Of a DNA stretch of 64,000 nt, positions 1-8,463 are shown piece after piece (positions within the stretch are counted from its first letter, which is position 1; the number at the start of each line of letters is the position of its first letter). The notes beneath the pieces were generated by a model that was not told where the DNA came from, did no database searches, and saw only the letters and a program-made list of their open reading frames with translations. Source of the DNA: Bacteroidales bacterium (GTDB lineage: Bacteria; Bacteroidota; Bacteroidia; Bacteroidales; WCHB1-69); contig JAFRUI010000013.1 of the NCBI GenBank assembly GCA_017438945.1, positions 122,665-186,664 of the forward strand. The letters run 5' to 3'. The translations under genes were made by a program, and so were the position numbers.

Positions 1-1
1 A

Positions 2-115
2 CCGCTCAACATGCAGGAACGAGAACAGATGTTGGCCACCATGATGAGTGGCGAAAACCGTACCGAAACAGCTGTCGCCTCCGCTCGCGAGTTGTTACAA
101 TCCAGTCAGAATTAG
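2..115 (+). CDS. recN: C-terminal fragment of probable DNA repair protein RecN
   Basis: An open frame enters from the left edge and stops at TAG 113-115, giving the last 37 residues of a larger protein. The tail contains MMSGENRTETAVASARELL. This fits the end of RecN proteins, where an R-x-x-E-I-A-R-M-L-S-G-like segment is followed by an Ala-rich 'AreLL' helix. RecN is an SMC-like ATPase acting in double-strand break repair. The call rests on this short tail only, because no Walker motif is inside the window. A different protein with a similar amphipathic C-terminal helix cannot be excluded. Confidence 0.5.
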   Translation, partial: PLNMQEREQMLATMMSGENRTETAVASARELLQSSQN

Positions 116-130
116 CCAATCAAACACATT

Positions 131-754
131 ATGAAAAAAACACTTATCATACTGCTCACCGCCATGCTCGTCGCGACAGCCGGACAAGCCCAGCACCGTC
201 GCCCCACGCCCGACAGAAAATTCATCTACATGACTTCTGTTGGTTATGCGACTGGTGTCGGGCAAATCAAATTGGAGCAACAGACCGTGCAAAACCGGAA
301 CTTTGACATCTCCGTCAACCAGTTGCTGGGATATCAATTCAACCCTTACTTCCAATTGGGCTTGGGCGCCGGATTCGACTTTTGGAGACACACCGCTTTT
401 ATACCCATCTACTTGAATGTCACGGTGAATTTCACTGATACAAAATTCGTTCCCCTGTTCTACGCCAATATGGGTTACAGCTTCAAATGGTATGTCTCCT
501 CCGTCCCGGAAAAGATGGATCGTGTGGTACACGGCACCAAAACCGGCCCCATGGGAGAAGCCGGTATCGGCATGCGAATCAACCTCAATGAAAAAATCTC
601 CCTCTTGATTGCCGCATGCTACAAAAACCAATACTCAGACATCCGTTACACCATCTTGGGACCCAACGACCAAGATTTTTCCGCATACTCCACCAACAAA
701 CAGAAAAACACCCTTTACCACTTCGCCGGAGTAAGACTTGGCATCCAGTATTAG
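131..754 (+). CDS. Outer-membrane beta-barrel protein, function unknown
   Basis: The 207-residue product starts with a clear signal peptide (MKKTLIILLTAMLVATAGQAQ, cleavage expected after AQA-Q). It continues with alternating hydrophobic/aromatic strands rich in Gly, Tyr and Phe and ends in an aromatic residue (GIQY), as small outer-membrane barrels do. There are no enzymatic motifs. It starts 15 bp after the probable recN stop and precedes xseB by 57 bp. The fold class is fairly secure; the function is not known. It could be a small porin-like or structural OMP of the OmpW/'outer membrane beta-barrel protein' type. Confidence 0.7.
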   Translation: MKKTLIILLTAMLVATAGQAQHRRPTPDRKFIYMTSVGYATGVGQIKLEQQTVQNRNFDISVNQLLGYQFNPYFQLGLGAGFDFWRHTAFIPIYLNVTVNFTDTKFVPLFYANMGYSFKWYVSSVPEKMDRVVHGTKTGPMGEAGIGMRINLNEKISLLIAACYKNQYSDIRYTILGPNDQDFSAYSTNKQKNTLYHFAGVRLGIQY

Positions 755-811
755 CATATTGGTTATAGCCAAGGGCGTCTTACTGACCTTTCACGAATCC
801 CCATCAAAAAA

Positions 812-1003
812 ATGAAAGAAACAACATACACCGCCGCTTTCGAAGAGCTGAAAGAGATTGTGAACCAGCTGGAGAACGACAGTATCAGCGTGGATGAACT
901 GGCCGAGAAGATGAAACGCGCCACCGAGCTGATGAAAATCTGCAAAGACAAGTTGACCAAAACGGAGGAGGAGATCAACAAAACCATTTCCGAACTATCT
1001 TAA
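812..1003 (+). CDS. xseB: Exodeoxyribonuclease VII small subunit
   Basis: This 63-residue, highly charged helical protein begins MKETTYTAAFEELKEIV and carries the family pattern F-E-x-x-L-x-x-L-E-...-L-x-E. XseB binds in several copies to the XseA catalytic subunit in a nuclease that degrades single-stranded DNA to oligonucleotides. The length is normal for the family. xseA is not next to it inside this window. The stop codon is directly followed by the ATG of the O-methyltransferase at 1004, so the two genes are almost certainly cotranscribed. Confidence 0.93.
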   Translation: MKETTYTAAFEELKEIVNQLENDSISVDELAEKMKRATELMKICKDKLTKTEEEINKTISELS

Positions 1004-1657
1004 ATGTCCACCTTCGAGCTCATCTCCCCTGAAATTGAGGCCTACTGCGAGGCCCACACCACCGAGGAATCAGATTTGCTTTATCGGTTGAACCGTCAGA
1101 CCCATCTGCAAACTATTAACCCAAGGATGGCGTCCGGACAGCTCCAGGGGCAATTCTTATCGTTGATTTCCAACATGATAGTTCCAAAACGGATTTTGGA
1201 AATCGGCACCTTCACCGGCTATTCCGCCTTATGTCTGGCCACCGGACTGACTTCAGACGGCATGCTGCACACCATCGAAATCAACGAGGAGTATGAGGAC
1301 CGTATTCGCGCATACTTTGCCGAAAGTCCCTACAACCAACAAATCACCCTTCACATCGGAGATGCCAAGACCATTGTCCCCTCGTTGGATGTACTATGGG
1401 ACCTAGTGTTCATTGATGCGGAAAAAACCGACTATCAGGAGTATTACGAGTTGGTGTTCCCTCAAGTCAAAAAGAATGGCTTCATATTGATTGACAACAC
1501 TTTATGGAACAGCAAAGTGGTATGCGAAGTACAACATAACGACAAAGACACCCAAGCCATACTGGCCTTTAACGATATGGTTCAGCATGACGAGCGTGTG
1601 CGCAACTTGCTTCTGCCTTTCCGTGACGGCATTATGATAATTGAAAAACTACAATGA
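1004..1657 (+). CDS. Class I SAM-dependent O-methyltransferase (Methyltransf_3 family)
   Basis: The 217-residue protein has the catechol-O-methyltransferase-like layout: SAM-binding motif [14 protein letters not shown] at residues 64-76, acidic ribose-binding [10 protein letters not shown] near 91-100, [10 protein letters not shown] at 135-144 and [12 protein letters not shown] at 161-172. The two Asp-containing motifs normally hold a divalent metal used in transfer to a hydroxyl group. The substrate cannot be read from sequence. It starts one base after the xseB stop and overlaps trmD by up to 4 bp, so it belongs to a translationally coupled run. Confidence 0.88.
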   Translation: MSTFELISPEIEAYCEAHTTEESDLLYRLNRQTHLQTINPRMASGQLQGQFLSLISNMIVPKRILEIGTFTGYSALCLATGLTSDGMLHTIEINEEYEDRIRAYFAESPYNQQITLHIGDAKTIVPSLDVLWDLVFIDAEKTDYQEYYELVFPQVKKNGFILIDNTLWNSKVVCEVQHNDKDTQAILAFNDMVQHDERVRNLLLPFRDGIMIIEKLQ

Positions 1658-2337
1658 TGAGAATAGACATACTGACTCTTTTTCCTGAGATGTTCCCAGG
1701 TGTTTTTGGAAGCTCGATTCTAAAACGAGCCGTCCAGAAACAATACATTGAGTTATATACTCATGACATCCGGGATTACACCTTCGACAAACACCGCCGT
1801 GCTGACGACTACCCGTTCGGAGGGGGCGCCGGCATGGTAATGATGGTCGAGCCCATCGCACGCTGCATTGAACAATTGAAGAGCGAGCGGGAGTATGACG
1901 GCATTTTCCTGATGGCGCCTGACGGCACCACCTTCAACCAGCAGAAAGCCAACGAGATGTCTCTACTCAAGAACATCATCCTGCTATGCGGACATTACAA
2001 GGGCGTTGACGAGCGCGTGCGCGAGCTTTACATCACCGAAGACCTCAGCATCGGCGATTACGTGCTTTCCGGCGGTGAATTGGCCGCCATGGTCATCACC
2101 GACGCGATTGCCCGCGTGATCCCCGGCGTCATCAGTGATGGTGCCTCCGCCCTTTCCGACTCTTTCCAGGACAACCTGCTCTCCGCCCCCGTATATACAC
2201 GCCCCGCTGACTTCCGGGGGCACCGCGTGCCCGACGTGCTCCTCTCCGGCAACCAGAAACTGATTGACGAATGGCGTATGGACCAACAAATCACAAGAAC
2301 ACAAGAACGACGACCAGACCTTCTCAGCCATGAATAA
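1657..2337 (+). CDS. trmD: tRNA (guanine-37-N1)-methyltransferase
   Basis: TrmD methylates G37 next to the anticodon of tRNAs reading CNN codons and prevents +1 frameshifting. The protein shows the SPOUT trefoil-knot segments [24 protein letters not shown] and the linker/catalytic motif [10 protein letters not shown]. It begins [13 protein letters not shown], which matches the family. Two adjacent ATGs (1654 and 1657) are possible; I chose 1657 because it gives the canonical N-terminus, whereas 1654 would add one Met and make an ATGA overlap with the upstream gene. The length of 226 residues is normal. The 3' end overlaps the next gene by 8 bp. Confidence 0.97.
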   Translation: MRIDILTLFPEMFPGVFGSSILKRAVQKQYIELYTHDIRDYTFDKHRRADDYPFGGGAGMVMMVEPIARCIEQLKSEREYDGIFLMAPDGTTFNQQKANEMSLLKNIILLCGHYKGVDERVRELYITEDLSIGDYVLSGGELAAMVITDAIARVIPGVISDGASALSDSFQDNLLSAPVYTRPADFRGHRVPDVLLSGNQKLIDEWRMDQQITRTQERRPDLLSHE

Positions 2338-3601
2338 GCTCCACTCCTACCTCCTGTCCCTGGAGACATCAGACCCCTATTTCAACGTCAGCTACATACT
2401 GATGATGTTGATGATGGCGCTTCTGCCCTTCACCACCTTCTTCATGTGGCCCATCGGCGTTCTTCTGATGCTGCTTTGTTTTTTTCAGGGAAACTGGCGC
2501 GAGAAGTGGGAAAACTTCAAAATCAATGACGGAATCCCCTACGGATGCTTCCTGCTCGGCATCTGTCTCATACCGCTGTTGGGATTCATCAACTCTGAAA
2601 ACATGCCCATTGCCTGGCGCACGTTCGAATGCTATATCTGGTTCTTTTTTACCCCGTTCATCTTTCTGACCACCTCTCCGAAAATCTGGAAAAAGCAGCA
2701 TTTTAACGTCTTGCTGGCGCTCTTTTCCATCGGGGAGCTCCTTTATTTGGCTTTCTTGTTCACCAACGGCATCCGACAGGCCATTGCAAATGGCAATATA
2801 AGCTATATGTACAACAATTTCTTCTGTTACAATAGTCATCATGCCTACGTTGCGTTATATGCCACTTTTGTATATATACTGATTTTCAAAAACTTGCTCG
2901 AAAACCAGCATAAAATGCCAAAGGCTCGTGTCGTTTTGCTCTACTTCCTGGAAGTGTTCTTGGCTGTGGGAATATTCTGCATGTACTCCCGGGCGGGCAT
3001 CCTCATATTCCTGATCGTGCATATAGTTTGGAGCGGCTATGCTATCTACCTCAAACACTCCCGATGGAAGATTATCTCTTTGATATTGATTATCGTATTT
3101 GCCTCCTTCGCGGTATTCCTTGCCACTGCCCCTGACAACCGTTTCAACATGCAATCCCTCACCTTGGAGAGCGAAGACGGCAAAAGTCCTGACCCGCGAC
3201 TGATTATATGGCAGGCGGCCTGGGATGGCGCCGTAGAGAATCTGCCTTGGGGGGTGGGAACAGGCGACGGCAACGACATGGTGGTGAAAATGTACCACGA
3301 AAACGGTTTTTGGCCCCACAGCGACCATCCTTTCAACGCTCATAACCAGTTCCTGTTTGCCCTGCTCACCAACGGCATTTTGGGACTTCTCCTTACCGTA
3401 CTCTATTTTCTCGTCCCGCTCTGCACCGCAATCAAACACCGCGACATGATGCTGTTCAGCATATTCCTGCTGCTTTTCTTCAACTGCCTGGTGGAGTGCA
3501 TGTTCGACCGGCGTGCCGGAGTTGATTTCTTTGCTATTATGATTCCTTTGTTTATTGTTAAAGTCCATTCTTTTCAACACCAAAAAAATTCCCTGACATG
3601 A
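2330..3601 (+). CDS. O-antigen ligase/polymerase-family membrane protein (Wzy_C)
   Basis: This 423-residue polytopic membrane protein has about ten to twelve hydrophobic segments. A long extracytoplasmic loop near the C-terminal third contains [19 protein letters not shown], the H-N-x-x-L-x-x-x-x-x-x-G pattern of the Wzy_C/RfaL family. Members join or polymerise undecaprenyl-linked glycans at the periplasmic face. The frame is open from 2264, but the ATG at 2330 ([12 protein letters not shown]) is preferred because it overlaps trmD by only 8 bp. It ends in an ATGA overlap with the hydrolase gene. Ligase and polymerase cannot be told apart here, and there is no surrounding O-antigen cluster. 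Confidence 0.8.
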   Translation: MNKLHSYLLSLETSDPYFNVSYILMMLMMALLPFTTFFMWPIGVLLMLLCFFQGNWREKWENFKINDGIPYGCFLLGICLIPLLGFINSENMPIAWRTFECYIWFFFTPFIFLTTSPKIWKKQHFNVLLALFSIGELLYLAFLFTNGIRQAIANGNISYMYNNFFCYNSHHAYVALYATFVYILIFKNLLENQHKMPKARVVLLYFLEVFLAVGIFCMYSRAGILIFLIVHIVWSGYAIYLKHSRWKIISLILIIVFASFAVFLATAPDNRFNMQSLTLESEDGKSPDPRLIIWQAAWDGAVENLPWGVGTGDGNDMVVKMYHENGFWPHSDHPFNAHNQFLFALLTNGILGLLLTVLYFLVPLCTAIKHRDMMLFSIFLLLFFNCLVECMFDRRAGVDFFAIMIPLFIVKVHSFQHQKNSLT

Positions 3602-4530
3602 AACGAACAATTTCTTTTTCCTTACTGATTTTCTTCATTTTCAACCTATTTGCACAAGAAAAGGAGACTCATCTTTATGCAGTAAAGGACACATCCAAAC
3701 TATACATGGACGTTTATGTGCCGAAAGTGCAGAACGAGCAGCAGGGTTGCCTGTTTTTCGTCTTCGGGGGCGGCTTCATCGGAGGGAAACGTGACGACAA
3801 CCAGATACAAAAAGTGAAGGAATATTTTACAGAAAAGGGTTATGTGGTCATCGCCATCGACTACCGGTTGGGAATGCGCGGCCAAAAGAACTTTTCGGCT
3901 TTGGCATCGGTCAAACGGTTTGACTATGCTATCCAAATGGCAGCTGAAGACCTGATATCTTCCATAGACTATACCTTGAAAAACCTCATGGAGACGAAAA
4001 AATTCAAACTCAACCGGAACAATTTCATCCTCATGGGCAGCAGTGCAGGAGCCATCGCCGCACTGCAAACTGACTACGCCCTCTGCAACGGATACTACAA
4101 CAGCGGCATTTTGCCTGCCGACTTCCGCCCCGCCGGTATTATCTCCTACTCGGGAGCCATTTTCTCCCATCACGGCAGGCCGAAATACAAGAACCATGCA
4201 CCTGCACCGACCCTCTTCTGTCACGGCACCGATGACAAATTGGTAATCTATAACAAAACCAATGTCTTCAACCTCGGCCTTTTCGGCACGAATTCCATAG
4301 TGAAGGAGTTCAAGAAAAAAGGCTACGGGCACCATGTACGCCGGTATCCAGGTCTTGGGCACCAAGTGGCTGGATTTTTTAACGATGAATTACCTCTCAT
4401 TGAGCAATTCATCGAGAACATCGTCTTCGCTAATCCGAAAATCCAAATTGACGAGACCTACTATAATCCTGACACAAAACCTTTGTGGAACAATTTCCGC
4501 GTTCGCGATCTCAAGACCGTCAAACAATAA
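3598..4530 (+). CDS. Secreted alpha/beta hydrolase (esterase-like)
   Basis: The 310-residue protein has a signal peptide ending near LFAQ-E (residue 20). The alpha/beta hydrolase triad is visible: nucleophile Ser149 in the elbow G-S-S-A-G (147-151), acid Asp212 or Asp213 in CHGTDDKLV, and His255 in GLGHQV. The FGGGF at 56-60 is the oxyanion-hole strip of the carboxylesterase/lipase type. It probably cleaves an ester in the periplasm, for example an acylated glycan, but the substrate is unknown. The ATG overlaps the stop of the upstream gene (ATGA), pointing to cotranslation. Confidence 0.8.
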   Translation: MKRTISFSLLIFFIFNLFAQEKETHLYAVKDTSKLYMDVYVPKVQNEQQGCLFFVFGGGFIGGKRDDNQIQKVKEYFTEKGYVVIAIDYRLGMRGQKNFSALASVKRFDYAIQMAAEDLISSIDYTLKNLMETKKFKLNRNNFILMGSSAGAIAALQTDYALCNGYYNSGILPADFRPAGIISYSGAIFSHHGRPKYKNHAPAPTLFCHGTDDKLVIYNKTNVFNLGLFGTNSIVKEFKKKGYGHHVRRYPGLGHQVAGFFNDELPLIEQFIENIVFANPKIQIDETYYNPDTKPLWNNFRVRDLKTVKQ

Positions 4531-4532
4531 CA

Positions 4533-4561
4533 ACAGAGACGTGCCATCGACACGTCTCTAC
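4533..4561. repeat. Palindromic repeat with AGAGACGTG/CACGTCTCT arms
   Basis: Perfect 9-bp arms (4535-4543 and 4551-4559) flank a 7-base loop, CCATCGA. It lies just after the hydrolase stop and 25 bp before the stop of the convergent 4586-7501 gene, so it may also work as a terminator hairpin for either direction. The outer arm bases match the repeats at 7723, 13419 and 21336. Confidence 0.7.
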
Positions 4562-4585
4562 ACATAGATAACACAATATTTTTCC

Positions 4586-7501
4586 TTATTTAACCAGCGT
4601 CACCGTGCCGATGTACTCCTTGTCCTCTTCGTTAAGGTTGAGCAACTGGATTTTGTAGACATACACCCCTTCAGGACACATTTGGCCATATTTGTTGCGG
4701 CCATCCCAGTAGTCGTATGGATTTCTGGTGGTGAATATCAACATGCCGGAGCGGTCGAAAATCTGCATGGAGTAATGGTCGGGATCCACCCCTTCCCCTC
4801 TCGGGGCAAACGTTTCATTAATGCCATCTCCATCCGGGGTGAAGGCATTGGGAATGTAGAAGAAATAGGGCACCGACACAGAGACCCGTGTTTTGATAGA
4901 ATCCACACAACCGAACTCATCCTGGGCGGAAAGCGTGATGGTATAAAAACCGGAGCGGATATAATCATGACTGGGATCTTCAATGTCTTGGACAACATTC
5001 ACATTAGAGAAAACATCACCGAAATTCCATACCAGATGGTAATCCCCATCGGTGGTACTCGTGCAGTGCACCGTGCCGATTCCATTTTCCACAAATATCT
5101 CCGTGGGAGAGGCTATGAAAGAGGGATTGGGCAACGGCATCACATGAACGGTGAATGTATCCGTGACAATACAATTGCCCTCCATGGTAGCAGACACAAC
5201 ATACTGGGTGGTCACCTGCGGGGAAACCGTGATCGAAGAGGAGGTTTGGCCTGTGCTCCAGTGGAAGTTGTTGGAAGTGGGGTGATTGACATTCAGTGTG
5301 GAAGAGTAGCCAAAACAGATGGAATCTGTTCCCGTTATGGTGGGCAATTCCAAATCCGTGACTTTCACCCGCACGGTATCATGCTGCGTGCATCCGTTTT
5401 CGAATGTCACCGTGAGCGCATACGTTGTAGTCTGATGAGGAGCAACCTTATCAATGGCCAAAGTGTCACCTGTACTCCATTCATAATGCATTGGAGCAAC
5501 CCCCAACGAATGGTCATAACTCATCGTGAGGGAAACAGTATCGCCAGGGCACACCGGCACATTGCCATTGCTGCTCGCCAGTGAGATTTTGGGGATGTTC
5601 ACATTAATGATCGTGGTGTCGTAGAGTACGATCAGGTCGCCCACGGCATTCGTGTATCTATATTCAGAGATATATCTTGTGGTGTCGGACGGACTGACCG
5701 TGATGACACGGTTCTTGGCATGGGCGTCATAGCTGATAATATTTGTGTCCGCCACCGAATTGACATACCACGTCAAGCTTCCGTTCTCATCCAATGGGGT
5801 GATCGGGGTGAACCGCCACGCCTCATTGTCAACGTTCCAGCTGCTCATGCCACGCCCCGGTGCGAGCAAAATCTGGGAGGAGGTGGTGTTATGCAAACCG
5901 ATAATTCCCTCACCATTCGGATTGGTGGTGGCACAGCACTTACGATGCTTCACATAAACGTCTATGATGTTTGTTCCCTCATAAAGCACCATTTGATAGG
6001 TGTTATAATTGGCATACTGACTACCCGTGCTGTTGTTGGTCAATCCATATAGCCCAACATTCAGATAGTTGAACACAAACGCTCTGCATGGGTACTGTCC
6101 CAACACTCCCACTCTAACGTTACCCTGACCAAGGCCATCGTTTTTGTTGGTGTAATAGCGGCAGTCTATATCCTCATACACACCATAAACACAATTCTTA
6201 TAGACATACGGGTTGGCTGAATAGGGCGGCGTAGTGGGTGGTGCATTATAGGAATACGTACAGCCACCGGACTGGGGAGTCATGGAAATCAATCCGTTTG
6301 TGCCCGGGTAAACTTTTGTATAAGGCTTCCCGAAAAAGATAAACGTGAACGGCAACTGCACTCCCGACAACCAACTGTCATCAGAAGTGGCGCCGATAGA
6401 AGTTCCCTCGTTGTATGCAAAAAGCATGTTATCCTCATCATACGGGATCTGTTCCACTTTATAGTCGCTGGTGTATTGGCCAGTGGCGATAACGCCGGCT
6501 TGGAGCACCACCACCGGATTAGAGCAGTCGAATTCAATCACTTTCGGGTCTGGGGAGTCCGCGTATACTCCGCCAGGAATATTGGTAACAGAAGGACAAG
6601 GGTTTCCATCTTCACTTTCAAACAGTTCTGGCACGCAGGAGATTTCCGCTCTCCAACCAGCCTTGCTGGCATCACCCGACCCGCTCACATAGACAAAAGA
6701 AAGCGTATTTCCGGAAGAAAAGAGTGTAGGCGGTTTGTTTCCTGTGGAATTATCCAGCGTGGAAGGACAGAACTGCCCTATCAACCGTTTGTCCGGATCA
6801 TAGTACTGACCATCGTATATTTTAAGGACTCCAGACACCGAAAATTGGGTGAATTCGCACTTGATATGCGTACCCAACGGAGAGGTGAATTCCGTGAATG
6901 TGCCTCCGTTTGAGGTGATATTGCCGTTTGGCCCGCCAGAATCGTAAAAATAGGCGTTACAAGTAACCACTGTGGTGTATTCGCCATAGTTGATTTCCTG
7001 TGTAAGAGGATCATACGCATACACTTGGGCTTCCCACCCTTCCATCAAGCCAGGAATATCCACTGAATCGGAATGGAACACAAAAGTCATGTATCTTTCT
7101 GTGGCAAAAACCTCACCCGGAGAGTTCACCAGATTATAGATTCCCAACAGGTGGTCTATATCACACTGTGAAGCGTTGCCGTCAAAAATCCAAAGCGTGT
7201 CCCCTTCTCCCATGGCAAACCTCTCAAACAGAACATACATCTGGGTGTTTGACATATTGGTGCGTAAAGTAATGGTGTCACGCAACCCTTTGGCATAATA
7301 ACCATTCGGATCCTGATTGTCACCCATTTCCAGAGGAATGCCACCGCCACCGGGATCAAAAAAATTCCGCGGCTGATCGTCTATGTCACTCACCAACGGG
7401 GTGGAGCCCATTATGATATTTCCCTGACCTGAAACCTTTTGGACAGTGGTCAACAACAATAACAGTATGCTTAATCTGAGTATCTGCTTCATCATAACCA
7501 A
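4586..7501 (-). CDS. Secreted CUB/PKD-domain protein with T9SS type B sorting domain
   Basis: This is a 971-residue exported protein. A signal peptide (MKQILRLSILLLLLTTVQKVSG) is followed by two CUB-like regions (GDTLWIFDG; SGVLKIYDG) in roughly residues 75-300. Next come a nidogen-like stretch with LPFTFIFFGK, two Ig-like repeats with paired Cys (VCPGDTVSL; ICFGYSSTL) and a PKD-like module (DYHLVWNFGD...SGFYTITLSAQDEFGC). The last ~90 residues, starting FYIPNAFTPDGDGINE and containing EGVYVYKI, are a gliding-motility-associated CHU_C domain, the sorting signal for type IX secretion. It is probably a cell-surface adhesive or glycan-interacting protein; no catalytic site is seen. The start may be any of the three Met codons in MVMMKQ. 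Confidence 0.85.
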   Translation of the reverse strand: MVMMKQILRLSILLLLLTTVQKVSGQGNIIMGSTPLVSDIDDQPRNFFDPGGGGIPLEMGDNQDPNGYYAKGLRDTITLRTNMSNTQMYVLFERFAMGEGDTLWIFDGNASQCDIDHLLGIYNLVNSPGEVFATERYMTFVFHSDSVDIPGLMEGWEAQVYAYDPLTQEINYGEYTTVVTCNAYFYDSGGPNGNITSNGGTFTEFTSPLGTHIKCEFTQFSVSGVLKIYDGQYYDPDKRLIGQFCPSTLDNSTGNKPPTLFSSGNTLSFVYVSGSGDASKAGWRAEISCVPELFESEDGNPCPSVTNIPGGVYADSPDPKVIEFDCSNPVVVLQAGVIATGQYTSDYKVEQIPYDEDNMLFAYNEGTSIGATSDDSWLSGVQLPFTFIFFGKPYTKVYPGTNGLISMTPQSGGCTYSYNAPPTTPPYSANPYVYKNCVYGVYEDIDCRYYTNKNDGLGQGNVRVGVLGQYPCRAFVFNYLNVGLYGLTNNSTGSQYANYNTYQMVLYEGTNIIDVYVKHRKCCATTNPNGEGIIGLHNTTSSQILLAPGRGMSSWNVDNEAWRFTPITPLDENGSLTWYVNSVADTNIISYDAHAKNRVITVSPSDTTRYISEYRYTNAVGDLIVLYDTTIINVNIPKISLASSNGNVPVCPGDTVSLTMSYDHSLGVAPMHYEWSTGDTLAIDKVAPHQTTTYALTVTFENGCTQHDTVRVKVTDLELPTITGTDSICFGYSSTLNVNHPTSNNFHWSTGQTSSSITVSPQVTTQYVVSATMEGNCIVTDTFTVHVMPLPNPSFIASPTEIFVENGIGTVHCTSTTDGDYHLVWNFGDVFSNVNVVQDIEDPSHDYIRSGFYTITLSAQDEFGCVDSIKTRVSVSVPYFFYIPNAFTPDGDGINETFAPRGEGVDPDHYSMQIFDRSGMLIFTTRNPYDYWDGRNKYGQMCPEGVYVYKIQLLNLNEEDKEYIGTVTLVK

Positions 7502-7619
7502 TAAATTTGTTGATATAACGTAAAAATGATAATATTGTTACATCTCGTTTTGTGAAAAAACACAAACCGCAAAAACACAAACATTTTTTTCTGAATGATT
7601 TTTTATTTCAAAAAAAGTG

Positions 7620-7627
7620 TATTTTTG
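7620..7627 (+). promoter_or_regulatory. Bacteroidota -7 promoter element for tRNA-Pro
   Basis: TATTTTTG matches TAnnTTTG exactly and lies 15 bp upstream of the tRNA 5' end. No clean TTTG -33 box is visible at the usual ~19-bp spacing. Confidence 0.6.
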
Positions 7628-7642
7628 CAGCCGCAAATCGGA

Positions 7643-7715
7643 CGGGGTGTGGCGCAGTTGGTAGCGCGCTACGTTCGGGACGTAGAGGCCGGAAGTTCGA
7701 GTCTTCTCACCCCGA
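7643..7715 (+). tRNA. tRNA-Pro (anticodon CGG)
   Basis: A full cloverleaf can be drawn. Acceptor arms are CGGGGTG (7643-7649) and CACCCCG (7708-7714) with discriminator A at 7715. The D arm is GCGC-AGTTGGTA-GCGC. The anticodon stem CTACG/CGTAG encloses loop TTCGGGA, placing anticodon CGG at 7676-7678. The T loop TTCGAGT is present. The 3' CCA is not encoded, so it must be added after transcription. It reads proline CCG codons. Confidence 0.95.
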
Positions 7716-7722
7716 CTTTTCT

Positions 7723-7750
7723 GTAGAGACGCAATGCTTTGCGTCTCTAC
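7723..7750. repeat. Palindromic repeat, GTAGAGACGCAA/TTGCGTCTCTAC
   Basis: This is a perfect inverted repeat with 12-bp arms and a 4-base loop (TGCT), 7 bp after the tRNA end. It could act as the tRNA terminator hairpin, although no clean T-run follows. It belongs to the same palindrome type as 4533, 13419 and 21336. Confidence 0.8.
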
Positions 7751-7766
7751 TTTTGTTTAAAAAATG

Positions 7767-7774
7767 TATCTTTG
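7767..7774 (+). promoter_or_regulatory. -7 promoter element upstream of MORN lipoprotein
   Basis: TATCTTTG fits TAnnTTTG and lies 19 bp before the ATG at 7794. Its position overlaps an in-frame upstream ATG (7764), which argues that the downstream ATG is the true start. Confidence 0.55.
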
Positions 7775-7793
7775 CACCCCAAAATTGGAAATT

Positions 7794-8462
7794 ATGACCA
7801 GACTATATAATATATTGGTTGCTGCTATTATCGCATTGCTTTGTTCCGGTTGCATACACACCGAAACCACCTACTATCCAGACGGCAACAAGCAGTCCGT
7901 CATCCAATACCGGGGGAAAAAAGAGCACGGGAAAACCGTCTATTATTATCAGCGCCCCAACACCGTGGAAATGGAGGTGGAAATGAAAAACGGCAAACGC
8001 AACGGTGAATTCCGCCGCTACTTCATCAACGGTTACCTCGACACCTACTGCGTCTATGTGAACGACTCCATTGAGGGACTGGAGGTGATGTACACGGCCA
8101 ACGGCTGCAAAAGCCAGGAATACACCTACGTCCACGGTAAGAAAACCGGTCCCCACAAAGCCTACCACCTCGACGGAAGCCTCAAAATCGAAGGCGGATT
8201 CCACAACGACCTTTTTGACGGACCCTGGAACTACTACGACGAACGGGGCGTCCTGGTGGGAGAAGGCGTGTTCAAAGACGGCACCGGCGAAGTGACCTTC
8301 TACGACAAAAACGGCCTCAAGTCGAGGACCACACATTATAAAAACAACAAAAAAGACGGTCCGGAGACATATTTTACCCCTTCGGGCGAGATATCCCGCG
8401 AAATCATCTTCAAAGAAGACCGCATCATCAGCGACAAGACCGACTCCACATTGCTGAAATAA
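7794..8462 (+). CDS. MORN-repeat (MORN_2/YwqK-like) lipoprotein
   Basis: The 222-residue product begins MTRLYNILVAAIIALLCSGC, a lipoprotein signal with lipobox L-C-S-G-C. The rest is a series of ~20-23-residue repeats of the form G-x-x-x-G-x-W/Y-x-x-Y-x-x-x-G, for example KNGKRNGEFRRYFINGYL and NDLFDGPWNYYDERGVLVGEG, which is the MORN_2 pattern. The longer frame from 7764 is rejected because a -7 promoter lies at 7767-7774. The stop is one base before the ATG of the OstA-like gene, so both are cotranscribed. The role is unknown; the position suggests a link with outer-membrane or LPS assembly. Confidence 0.82.
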   Translation: MTRLYNILVAAIIALLCSGCIHTETTYYPDGNKQSVIQYRGKKEHGKTVYYYQRPNTVEMEVEMKNGKRNGEFRRYFINGYLDTYCVYVNDSIEGLEVMYTANGCKSQEYTYVHGKKTGPHKAYHLDGSLKIEGGFHNDLFDGPWNYYDERGVLVGEGVFKDGTGEVTFYDKNGLKSRTTHYKNNKKDGPETYFTPSGEISREIIFKEDRIISDKTDSTLLK

Positions 8463-8463
8463 C

